64,000 bases of DNA from Polytrichum commune. Taxonomy: Eukaryota; Streptophyta; Polytrichopsida; Polytrichales; Polytrichaceae. Positions within the stretch are counted from its first letter, which is position 1, and each line of letters starts with the position of its first letter. A model generated the notes under the pieces. That model did not search any database, was not told the DNA's origin, and saw only the letters and a program-made list of their open reading frames with translations. The DNA lies in NCBI GenBank assembly GCA_950295325.1, contig OX485806.1, positions 32,800,001 to 32,864,000 on the forward strand, written 5' to 3'. The translations under genes were made by a program, and so were the position numbers. Of the stretch, positions 12,390 through 22,255 are shown piece after piece.

Positions 12390-13030
12390 GATTAGCGGAT
12401 GGGAGGGTTTGTATTAGTAGTAACCAAGTACTACAAGGTTAGAGGACTGATTGCTGGGCTTCGAGCTAAACAACTGACTGTAGAAGGAATTGATCGCTGG
12501 GCCTCCAGCCGAGCAGTTGACTGCTGGGAGGTAAATAGCGACTGTTGGTGGCCAAGGCCTAAGGTTAAGGTACCTCGGCTGGGCCTCTAGCCGAGCTGTG
12601 GACTGCTGGAAGGCAAGGAGCGACTACTGGTAGCCAAGACCAAGGTTAAGGGACTGATTGTTGGGCTTCAAGCTAAACAGCTGACTGTAGAAGGTAAGGA
12701 GCGACTGCTGGTAGCCAAGGCTTAAGGTGAAGGAACTGATTGCTGGGTTTCAAGCTGAGCCGTTGACTGCTGGAAGGCAAGGAACGACTACTGGTAGCCA
12801 AGACCAAGGTTAAGGGACTGATTGCTGGGCTTCAAGCTAAACAGCTGACTGTAGAAGGAACTGATTGCTGGGCCTCCAGCCGAGCAGTTGACTGCTGGGA
12901 GGTAAATAACGACTGCTGGTGGCCAAGGCCTAAGGTTAAGGTACCTCGGCTGGGCCTCCAGCCGAGCTGTGGACTGCTGGAAGGCAAGGAGCGACTACGG
13001 GTAGCCAAGACCAAGGTTAAGGAGCTGATT
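12390..13030. repeat. Minisatellite in LTR-like element 2
   Basis: Imperfect units built from GACTGATTGCTGGGC, AGCTGACTGTAGAAGG and CTGGTAGCCAAGACCAAGG recur several times, with a higher-order repeat (about 12480-12660 resembles 12850-13030). Its sequence is unrelated to the minisatellite of LTR-like element 1, although it occupies a similar internal position. Confidence 0.75.
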
Positions 13031-13294
13031 GTTAGAAGGGACCTCGGCTGGGGTTTAAGTTAGTTAGTTAGCCCTAAGAATTTAGGCTACTAGGGGGGTG
13101 TAGTTAGGATAAATCCCTTGGGGGATTTCTAGACCATGCGAAATTCTTGCATGCCATCTTGGTTTTTAGGTAGAGTTGGATTTATTAGAAAATAGAAGTG
13201 TGTGGGACTTTTAAATGTGTTGATGGTTACCCATTGAGGCAAGTGTTTTTAAACACTCGTACTTTTTGGTTGGAATATATTACGTGCACAATTA

Positions 13295-13468
13295 ATGGAG
13301 ACTGTGGAGGATCCTAGCAAGGACACGATAAAGGAAGTAAAAATCAAGAAGTCTAGAGGGATCTCTTTAAGGGCATGTGTGGCCAAGGCCGCGGGTTGGA
13401 CCCTCGAGAAATCAAATGCCGCTATGAGCAAGGATGCTCACAATAATAAAGCAAGTGAGTTAAGATGA
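13295..13468 (+). CDS. Short conserved reading frame in LTR-like element 2 (57 aa)
   Basis: From ATG at 13295 the peptide contains an IKKSRG, LRACVAKAAGWTLEKSN core that matches the minus-strand frame at 1809-1967 over 53 residues without a gap. Both lie about 120-140 bp from the same element end. In this copy the frame runs into GCAAGTGAGT, a possible splice donor, at the point where similarity ends. I do not recognise the peptide. It may be the start of a retroelement gag or a regulatory peptide. Confidence 0.4.
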   Translation: METVEDPSKDTIKEVKIKKSRGISLRACVAKAAGWTLEKSNAAMSKDAHNNKASELR

Positions 13469-13594
13469 AGTTAGGGCCTTGGACATGAGAGCCATATAGC
13501 CATTCAAGTATTGGTATTAGGAACTAAATGTGATTCTCAAAGCCATCACCCGGACTAGGACGCTTAAGGGTGGTGGATTTGGCCTCACAGTAAC

Positions 13595-15900
13595 ATAGGT
13601 TGCATTAAATTCAATATTATCAATTTTCTCTCTAAACCTTAGGGGCCCCTTCCGTACATCAACATTTACTTCAAAAAAACTAATTATACTAGCCTTCTTC
13701 ATGTACTATACGTGAGGAAAAACATATTTTAGTACCTCATGTACATTACCTACATTAATTAATACTCAAACAATACCAATTGTTGCTCCAAGTAACATTA
13801 TTACCCTCAACCCTAAACCCTATAACCACCCAAACCTAAACAAACATGTGGACATAGAGATGCAAGCATGGTTAACGGAACAACTCCTGATACATGTCAA
13901 GGCTTAAGTGGAAAGTAATTCAAAACAAGCAAGCAAACAATTATACCAATTGTTGTTCTACGTAATACTATTAACCCATAAAATATAATGGACAGAATGG
14001 GAGGGTAGGGTATCCAAATAGTAATAAGGCAACCAATATTAAGTCGGTGACACAAGGGGGATACCCTTAACCCTTAACCCTAAACCCTAAACCCTAAACC
14101 CTAAACCGTATAAACGACTCCCGACTCATGTCAAGGCTTAAAATTCTCTAAAACAAAACCATAAAGATTTCAAAAGTCAAGCAAATTTATGTTCACAAAT
14201 TATTCTTGAAGACATGGTAAGTGGCGAAAAAGTAGGTGACATAGAACAAAGATTTATCAAATTGTGAATGGCAATCCGATATGTGGTCTTAATTTGGCTA
14301 AGGAAAAAGGTACTTGGGTTGCGTAACCTTACCTTTCATTTTTTTAATCTTTGTTTGCCTGGGTAAAATCCACCCCTTAGAGGCAAGTACAAGATTTAGC
14401 CGAGACTTCTTTGATGGGATACAATATGAAAACAATTAAGCCTTCAAAACATTTAAGATCATGAAAGTTATGTTCTAAGTCATATTTATCCATTTGCTTT
14501 AAACCTTTACTTTTGAAGATAGGTTTTGAACATCATATATTGGTATTCTATAATCGAATACTTAACACAACCATACATGTCGCCATGGAAACAAAACTCC
14601 AATATAAACAACAATTTGCTACTACTTATAGGCGATAATACAAGCTCATGCCTAGGTTTGGAAGGATTGCATGAATCCTGAAGGTTGTTTAATGGACAAG
14701 AGGGATGTAAATTCAACACCTACCCATTCCTTTTGTTCTAATACAAGCTTAGACCTATGTGCAGAGGGATTGAATTAACCCCTAACGTTGTTTAAGATAT
14801 TATAAGCATTTGATCTTAACCCATATTATCTCGATGTTTGGTTTTGTTAATTGTGTTTCAAACATGCTTAATTTAAATATCATTAATAATGATATTCACA
14901 TCAAAGCATCCCAAGTGTCCAACTTCAATAAAGTCCCCAAGTTGCTATTGATAGTATAATTTAGGTTGAAAATCCCCTTTCACAAATTATTGCGATAATT
15001 TAGGGATTCATAAGGGTGTAGGGGTTTAGGGTTAATTAAATTTTTGGCCAATGGGTATATTATTGTCCCAATTGCATTTGAATCCCACCTTTGTGGAAAA
15101 AATATTATACTTAACTTAATCAAGAAGACATACTTTATATTCAATATTATTACTATTCTCAAAATATAAAGTCCCCTCCATACCTGCTACACTAGAAATG
15201 GTATAATTTAGTTTCACTCATTGTTTGGAGTTACAAAATGCTTTGTCTTTTTTATTATTGATGTTATTTAATTAGAGCATTGAGATTCCTTTATTTTTGG
15301 TCAACAATTGTTTTTGGTATTCGTTTTTGGACTCAAACCACATACAATCCATCCTCTATAAATGTTATGCTCTGGAATATAATTTTCCTTACATTTATTG
15401 TGAGTTAACATTGTAACAACTATAAAGGGAGCTTTTTGAATGCTTAAAAAATTTGATTCATTACAATTATGGAGGGAGAGTTTTGCAAAATTATCAAATA
15501 TAAAATATGTGTATCAATCACAATATAACCCATATTAATAATTTGATCACAAAAGTCAAATTTGGTGGCTTTTGCCACTTTGAAAGGTTGTGACTCAATG
15601 TAATGGATGTCATCTCACAATATTGGATGTAGTTCGTAGGTTAACATTTATAAGTGGCAAATTAACAAAGAGGGGAATAAATTATTCTTAACATGTAACA
15701 AAGTTTACATTCTAGTTAGCAATATGAGAGGAGTACGAATTTGTTAACAAATACAATTATGAGTTAACATGTGGAAGTGTAACATTTATCGAGGGTGGAC
15801 TCTAGCAATCACAAAAAAGACCAATAGACATATGCCACGTAAGGGTTACATGTGGCCTTTGGGCGCGGGGTGATGGAACGTCTAGGTAGGGAGTGGATGT
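13595..15900. other. Element A spacer with telomere-like CCCTAAA run
   Basis: No coding gene recognised. At about 14060-14106 there is a run of four or more CCCTAAA units preceded by degenerate CCCTTAA units, plus a weaker match near 13800-13820. These are interstitial telomere-type repeats, which in plants can also act as telo-box promoter motifs. The rest is AT-rich. Confidence 0.5.
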
Positions 15901-16803
15901 GACGTTTAGGGTTTAGGGTTTCGATACACTCCCTTGCTCTTCGCTCCTTTCGCTCCTTTCGCTCCTTTTTTCTCATTTCGCTCCTTTCGCTTACTCCCTT
16001 TCGCTCCTTTCCTCCTCGCCCACCATCGCTCCTTTGCTCCTCGCCCTTGCTGGTCGCCCTTGTTGCTGCAGAGTATTCTCCTCCTTCTCCCTTGCTACTT
16101 TTGCTGCTCCTCCTTCTCCCTTGCTGTTGCTCCTTTTCCTCCTTCTCCTCCTTCTCCCTTGCTACTATTGCTGGTCCTTCTCCCTTGCTGGTCCTCCTTC
16201 TCCTCCTCCTCCTTCTTGTTGTTTCTCTTCTTTCTCCTCCTCCTTGCTCTTCCTTTGTTGTTTCTCCTCCTCCTTGCTCTTAGTTCCATAAGAGCGCCAG
16301 GAGCTCCAGGCAGGTGTTTTTTTCTTTCCCTCTTTGAAAGATGTGTTGTTCCAGGTGCTAATTAGGTGATTTGAGTTTATGTATTGATGCACAAGAGGAG
16401 GATTGTGAATATTGTGTGAGCATGCAATGTTTTGTTGCACTCACAATTGCAAGTAACATAAAAAATTGAGTAGTTTTTTGCTTGCAGTCTCAGTACGACA
16501 TTAATGGAGTAGTTTCACTTGTTGCAAGGGTTTTAGGGTTGGAGTATTTTCAGTTGTTTCAGAGTGCTCCTCCTTTCAGTTTGTAATTGTCTTCACTTCA
16601 CTTTTTCCTAGTTCTAAGAAATCATGTGTTTTGCTTTGTTCACTTCAATGTGATATCCATGTTCAATCCAGTGCAATCTTTGTAGTAGGGGTTTTTTTGT
16701 GGGTTTGATGCATTTGAGGAGCAACACACAGTTTAGTTGATTCTTGAATGTGCACATTGCATTACCAGAGGTTTCTAACTTCAATTTTATTGTTATTTTG
16801 CAG
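15900..16803 (+). promoter_or_regulatory. Pyrimidine-rich promoter / 5'UTR region of the multi-domain gene
   Basis: A GTTTAGGGTTTAGGG telo-box-like motif (about 15905-15922) is followed by repeated CTCCTTTCG units and a long CT-rich stretch to about 16290. A short transcribed exon with good splice borders follows at 16804-16849. This arrangement resembles a plant core promoter with a Y-patch and a leader. The long CT-rich frames in this stretch are low complexity and are not called as genes. Confidence 0.4.
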
Positions 16804-16849
16804 TCTCTCCTAGCTGGAGCTGTGGTTTAGAAGCAAATATTGTACAAAG
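16804..16849 (+). other. Putative 5'UTR exon of the multi-domain gene
   Basis: The 46-bp segment is preceded by a T-rich tract ending TTTTGCAG and followed by AAAG/GTAAGTG. Both are strong splice borders. Joining it to the acceptor CATTTGCAG at 17776 gives a 927-bp leader intron, and the ATG starts directly after that acceptor. Not proven without transcript data. Confidence 0.45.
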
Positions 16850-17100
16850 GTAAGTGTTTCTAGTACATTGCAAATTGAAATGGAACATTCTTCTTAGTTT
16901 GGAGTGTAGAATCTGCTATTGCAATGCAACACCTGATACATTCTAATTTGGAGTGCAAATCCATGTTGCATTCCAAGTTAAGATGAACATTGCACATGAA
17001 TGGAATGCAACAAAGAAGCTGTTCCGAAAATTTCGGAACAATATCCAGAAAGACATTAATTGAGCAAAGTAATTAAATTCAGAGTAATTAAAAAATGGCT

Positions 17101-17721
17101 TGAAGTTTACGAACGCGCGTCCGTAAACTTCAGGGAACCCTGGGAATATGCATCGCACTAGGTGTGAACAGTTTACGGACGCACGTCCGTAAATTGTAGA
17201 TATATTTAAAAATAACTATTTAAAAACATGAATGAGAAGTTTACGGACGCACGTCCGTAAACTTGAGATATCTAAGTACACTAAATCAAATACATGATAC
17301 ATGTGCAGAGTTTACGGACGCGCGTCCGTAAACTAGGCAGAGAAAACTATGAAAATCTCAGAGTATAATACATGTCATGGGTTTTCAAAATAAGTTCTAC
17401 AAAATATACAAGTTCTACACAACAAAAATGAATTTATTTTCCAAAAATTTACGGACGCACGTCCGTAAATTAGGGCTACATATTAATAATAAACATATTA
17501 TATTCATGGAATATAGAAATAGAGACTTTTGGATGATATATGTGCAGAGTTTACGGACGCGCGTCCGTAAACTCTGCACATATATCATGTATGAGATTTC
17601 TTTTTATAAGATATCTCAAGTTTACGGACGTGCGTCCGTAAACTTGACATGTACTATATCATAATACATAACCACATTCTATAAGAAAGGGTACGCAAAG
17701 ATTTACGACCGCGCGTTCGTA
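17101..17721. repeat. Palindrome cluster 2 in the leader intron, with a 56-bp perfect palindrome
   Basis: Eight palindromes lie at 17101-17132, 17172-17193, 17237-17264, 17309-17334, 17446-17471, 17533-17588, 17617-17646 and 17702-17721. The one at 17533-17588 is perfect over 56 bp. The block is also inverted on a larger scale: 17237-17340 is nearly the reverse complement of 17540-17646, with matching flanks such as CTTGAGATATCT and AGATATCTCAAG. The whole block can fold into one long hairpin of about 400 nt. It lies between the putative leader exon and the ATG at 17777, so it would be intronic. Confidence 0.9.
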
Positions 17722-17776
17722 AGATAGGAATGCATCCCTAGACCTTAATACTGACTTGTATATTTTACATTTGCAG

Positions 17777-20149
17777 ATGGAATTTACAAAAAGACCCGCT
17801 ATTGATATATTCGCAGAGCTTGTCCATCCTCGGCTTCCAAAAGCCATTAAAGACATAAGCCACAATGACCATTACAAGCCACGCGAAGACATCGTAAATA
17901 ACTGGACAGTTATTGTAGAAAAAGACGAAAATGATATATTTGTCCTTAGATTTGCCTATAAAATAAAAGCAGATATACATGAATCCGAGAAATGGATGAA
18001 GGTTAAAAACTGGACAGTAGAGTGTGCGGTAGCCCAAGGTGATTATGTTGTCATTGACCTTGAAAAGAAAAATGATAGGATCACATTCATTTTGCACGAG
18101 TTGTACCATCCGTTCAACAAAAATGAATGTGAAAATGCCAGCCCAGATGCGTCTTGCTTCGATCTACAAAATGAATTCCAAGACTATGCATGCAATGCAC
18201 CCTGGACGGGTAAACGGCTTGGACGTCTCTTGAACAATGTCACCAGAGTAAATGGGGCATTACTGGAAGCCAAGAAAGGAAAGGAGAAAAAACTAGTTCC
18301 TGAACGACCTAAACGTGTTCCTAAACACGTGCCAGAAGCCTCCAGACCCTCACAGAGTGGGGCATCAAGAGGGAGCAAGCAGGCCAGTAAACGCTCCCAC
18401 TCACAGATGGAGTCGTCAGGGCTAACAGAGGGTCCAGATGTGAGCTCTACTCTTACTGTCGCACCACTCTTGAAGAAAGGACAACGCCCTGACGTCGAAC
18501 TTTCCACAAAGATTTTCCAAGAGTTCGACGAGAAGACAAAGGGCTGCTGGCCACTTGGAAGGTATTTCACGTTTGATGTGGATGTCTACAAATGCCACAA
18601 GGGCACGGAGAGTATGAATACTCGTGCCAAAGAAGAGACCGGGGTGTGGTGGAAAATGAATAACATTATGAACAACCCCAAATTTGATAGGCAAACCATA
18701 TGTGTGATACCAAAGGATCTTGTGGTTGAAGTCACAACACAAAACTGGCTAATTCTCAAAGATGGAGAGTTCTACATAGTCGATGGCCAACATAGTGTGA
18801 TGGCTGCAAAAGCTCTTCTAGAGGACGATGAGTGGAAGAGCCCTTTGAAAGAAACAATCCGATACTGGAAGGCATTCGTCGTCCATTCCAAAGACTCGAA
18901 CCAGCTCATCGCAATATCTGCCTTCATGAACCAAGGGAATAAAGTGAGGCAGTTCGAGGCTTCATGGGCTGCCAACATCGTGGCTGGAAGGACCTTGTGG
19001 GTGGAGCACGATTGTCCCCCAAAAGAGAGGGAGAATGCAGTCATCAAAAATTCCAAATGGCAGGTATGTCTCAGTATAATTTTACGGACGCGCGTCCGTA
19101 AACTTCTTCCCATCTCCTTCCAATTCTTTAATTCCTTCAATTTAAACTCTGTTGATTTCTTGTAATACTTGGCATTGCAGACATTCAGCAATACCATCTT
19201 GACAAAGTTCTCCAGCATTGACTTGAAGACAAGCGGTATGAAGATGGTGCAGGAGCTGAAGGGAGAACTTAAGCTCATCACCGCCACACAAGAGACATGG
19301 GCAATTTGGTTGCGTCTATTCGATGCCCACAACAACGGAGACCTTATCAATCCGGATGCAGAAAACACGTACAAGAGCGACTCGAAGGTTAAGGTGCCAC
19401 CTATCCTGAGAGAGTTCTTTCGTTCCCTCCAAGGATTGCTCGACTCCGAACTGTACAGAGCGGCACAACACATCCTATTGGAGACTCTGAGGAGGACACT
19501 GCCCTACCCCAAAATCTTTCTGAAGCGACCTATCGACGAAAGAGAGACGGCGTTGTACGTCCATTTCCTTGACAGAAAAAAAAAAGCAAAATTCGGAGGG
19601 GTCGCAAGATTCTGCACTGTTACAACGGCCTTGAAGTTTGGCACATGGGACACACATACTTTAAGAGCCTCTGTGAGAGATGACCCCCAGGGTTGTCTGT
19701 TTGCACTATTTGATTTCCGTGCATTTCCCGGATCTTGGAGACAAAACGCTAGCGGGACCGCTTTTTATGACAACTTCTTCAAGGCCTTCAAGAGCTATCG
19801 GTCGCCTGCCCTCTTCGAGCCAAATGTGTGGCTCTGGATCGTAGATCAAGAGAGGTCCGCATCGGTCATCCAGCTTTACACATCGACGATGAACCTCCAA
19901 TACGATCTTTACCACAACACATACATCCCCGCGAAGACGGAAGGGATCAGTGTTATTGAAGAGGCAAGAGGGGCGAAGCAGGTCGGGGCTTTGGCACTTT
20001 ATTTCTTGACACACAAGTCTTCACCAAGTGGGCGGATGCCTATCAAAGTGCAGAACGTGTTCAAGAAAGTATACTCGTTGCCACCACCACACCCAAAGGA
20101 GCTTGTCGCGGAGACTAGGTATGCACTCTACCCGGCGTACGAGCTCTGA
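17777..20149 (+). pseudogene. Multi-domain gene, part 1: ParB/sulfiredoxin-like DGQH domain protein
   Basis: ATG at 17777 lies directly behind a splice acceptor (17776). Exon 17777-19063 (429 codons) joins exon 19181 onward in phase 0; the 117-bp intron holds a perfect palindrome at 19081-19102. Residues 1-150 form an unrecognised domain. About 170-250 is a basic Ser/Pro linker. About 330-390 has ILKDGEFYIVDGQHSVMAAK, which resembles the 'DG-HR--A' core of ParB N-terminal / sulfiredoxin-fold domains; the usual Arg after His is Ser here. A later segment (about 560-640) with FPGSWR and NVWLWIVDQ could be a degenerate methyltransferase-like fold, a weak guess. A TGA at 20147-20149 ends the frame, but the same frame stays open for 32 more codons to a donor at 20246. 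The stop is therefore probably a mutation in a longer gene. Confidence 0.55.
19081..19102. repeat. Palindrome in intron of the multi-domain gene
   Basis: A perfect 22-bp copy with core TTACGGACGCGCGTCCGTAA, fully inside the 117-bp intron 19064-19180. Confidence 0.9.
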
Positions 20150-20245
20150 ATGGATTTTTATATTGGAGTCTTGAAGGCTGTGACTGTGATGAGTGAAACA
20201 GTTTACAACGTCTTCGGAAGCACCAAATTTTTTTACGCGGCATTG

Positions 20246-20441
20246 GTAAGTACTTGTATGCACCTCTTTTCATGCTCCATCTGAATTGAAATTTTTGGCC
20301 GCGCGTCCGTATCATTGTCCACCACATATGCAGTGCAAATTTTCGGCCGCGCGTCCGTAAATTGCAGTGCTTCATGATTATATTTGTCCTCATACTTGCT
20401 TGCAACAATGGAATGACTAGAATTTCCTTGTTTTGGTGCAG
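20246..20441 (+). other. Intron with two palindrome copies
   Basis: Donor ATTG/GTAAGT at 20246 and acceptor TTTTGGTGCAG at 20441 join phase 0 to phase 0. The intron holds two degenerate palindromes, 20292-20311 and 20341-20362, where the left arm reads GGCCGCGCGTCC. These have lost symmetry relative to the consensus. Confidence 0.55.
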
Positions 20442-21915
20442 ATGCTTGGGTTGCAGGTAAATTCGTTTGTGGAGGCTCGCGACATGGATGAGGCGAATAC
20501 TCATAGGGTTCTTGCCTCCAAAATGGATATCGAAGACATCATCGATGTCCTTACCCCCCATCCTGTGGTGCCTCTTGCCTCAAGAGAAGAGGGAACTCCT
20601 GCGACGGAGTGGGACAGTGACGGAGACCAAGAGCCCGTCTTCCCAAGAGAGCAGCCAGCCAGACAAGATCACGTGCCCGGCCTTGTTCGTGATCCTGTTC
20701 ATCCTCATCAATTTGTCTTGGGCGAAGACCGCATGGATACAGAGGGGGCGCATGAAGACTTCACTCCAATAAGAGTCCATCCTACCCCTATTTCCTCTCC
20801 CTTTGGGACTCCCACTTCTCGAGTTGGGTTTCCTTCCACTGCGGGTCCATCGCGTGCTGCTGGGCTTATGGCAGAGAAGGATGTGGACGTTGCGACAGAA
20901 GCCGGATGCACAACCTCATCTGGAGGGGGATTTGAACAGGCAGAGCTACCACCTATGGAGGGTAGAGATGTGCTGGAGTTGATTTTGAGTCCGGATATCG
21001 CCTCATACCGTGCTCCTCATATGTCGACAGAGGAAGAAGACTCCTTACAACGAGTACCCTGAAGGCGCCGTCTTGGAACTCTCTGATGAAGACGAGGATG
21101 AGGTTAGGATGTACAATGCCCTCTCTGCGTTGCCTTCTGAACCTGGCAAGGTGAAGAAAGAGCCGATGTTTGTGGCCGAATTGGATGAGAAACTAGAGAA
21201 GAGAATGAAGGAAGAGCTTGACCAACGGCTTCGAGAAGCTAACGAGGAGCACGCCAAAAAGATGGCCGCCATCCAAGCTGAGATGGAGGAGGCTAGGTTG
21301 GAGTCTGCTCGAAGGCACGCCGATCTCATGGCTCAAAATCAACAATTCTTGGCCCAGAGCCAACAATTTATGAGCCTCATGCAGAGCTTGCAAGCAAGAC
21401 CCCCAGTAATGTATGCAGCTCCCGAAGCCGGCATGTCGATGCCTCCCACTCTCATGCGGCCTCCGTCTAGTAGCCATACGGTGTACATACCAGAGCATAC
21501 CTATCCAGCCCCCGCCTTGTATGTCCCGCCCTCTCCCCAGGTTGCCGCCACCCCAGAGCCCTCCTCTCATACCGTACGAGAGGAGGAGAGACCTGCACGT
21601 TATACGGCAGGTGCTTACGAGAAAGGCGCCATTGAAGACATCACAACCATTGGCAGCCAAGAAGATGAAGATATGCGGGGCAGCCAAGAGGATGAACATA
21701 TGCGGGGCAGCTAAGAAGATGAACATATGCGGGGCAGCCAAGACACCACAGATGAAGATCAACCTCATGTCGATACCCAGGGGTCGCAAGCGGCTGGAGG
21801 CGCCTTGGTGGTGGAGGATAGCTTGCACAATTTTGCGGACGCGTGTCCGGAACCTGTGCCCACGATGGGGCCTGGTGAGGGAGGCACTGCTGGCAAGGGC
21901 CTCTCTGCTGAAGAG
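20442..21915 (+). pseudogene. Multi-domain gene, part 2: acidic / coiled-coil middle region
   Basis: The exon starts ATGCTTGGG after an acceptor and ends GAAGAG/GTAATC. The first frame is open to 21062. The region continues one frame over, from about 21030, through an acidic segment (ELSDEDEDE) and a long charged helix (about 21180-21380, KRMKEELDQRLREANEEH). A Pro-rich part follows, then three 27-bp GSQEDE-MR repeats. The exon length is 3n+1, so a single 1-bp insertion near 21040 explains the switch. A TAA at 21712-21714 in the third repeat is CAA in the other repeats. Element B carries the homologous exon end at 47592-47819 (minus), with the same donor position, which supports the exon border. 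Confidence 0.5.
21831..21852. repeat. Palindrome inside a coding exon
   Basis: A diverged palindrome (TTTTGCGGACGCGTGTCCGG) that would be translated as part of HNFADACPEP. Element B has a differently diverged palindrome at the homologous codons (47664-47681). Confidence 0.65.
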
Positions 21916-22255
21916 GTAATCCACCTTTGAGCTTGCCTCCCACGTTACGGACGCGCGTCCGAAACTTCCTTGTCTGCCAACTTCGTGGCGTGTGCATATT
22001 GTCGAGTTCGATGCTCGACTTCGCCCGGCGGGTGGATGCAATTTTGCCAGCATAGATTCAATTAGTTTTAGGGGAGACCCTTTGTGACAATGTAAATTAT
22101 TCGCGAAATGTATTAAACCAATCACATTAATACAAATTTTTTGAACTGCGTATTCGTATTCTTTTTGCCTTATATTCGTTTGTTGAGTTTGTGCATGCTT
22201 GTCAATTGGTTTTCATGGGTAGTACCATTCACCTAGATAATATTTTCCATCACAG
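21916..22255 (+). other. Intron between the middle region and the phosphatase exon
   Basis: Donor GAAGAG/GTAATC at 21916 and acceptor CCATCACAG at 22255 join in phase 0. A palindrome lies near the donor at 21944-21965. Element B has the same donor, a palindrome close behind it and the same acceptor context (AATCACAG then GGCCCCCCGG). This is good evidence for one continuous gene. Confidence 0.6.

Larger units (their letters stand above)
11745..13589 (+). mobile_element. LTR-like element 2, nested inside element A, exact GTAAC duplication
   Basis: Begins TGTGAGCCCAAAATGGTGCC and ends GGCCTCACA. The flanks are GTAAC on both sides (11740-11744 and 13590-13594). It is the same family as 1673-3484 in opposite orientation. 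It carries its own minisatellite (about 12390-13030) and a short conserved reading frame. Because its duplication is perfect and it interrupts element A, it inserted after element A. It is probably a solo LTR; the extended inverted ends (TGTGAG-CCAAA) leave a TIR-type element open. Confidence 0.8.

Noticed and set aside
1673-13589. Two LTRs of one complete retrotransposon
   Set aside because: The copies are in opposite orientation and each has its own target duplication.
14060-14106. Chromosome end
   Set aside because: Only about four CCCTAAA units inside an element, with unique sequence on both sides.
15934-16440. Ser/Pro/Leu-rich and antisense Lys/Glu-rich frames in the CT-rich stretch
   Set aside because: Low-complexity pyrimidine repeats give open frames in all directions. 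No domain, and the place fits a promoter or leader.
8383-21965. CRISPR array for the evenly looking short palindromes
   Set aside because: Spacing is irregular, the sites lie in introns and spacers of a eukaryotic element, and no cas-like genes occur.
21193-22125. Minus-strand 310-codon frame opposite the middle exon
   Set aside because: It is antisense to the conserved exon and contains palindrome-derived RTRVRK pieces. Element B supports the plus-strand reading.
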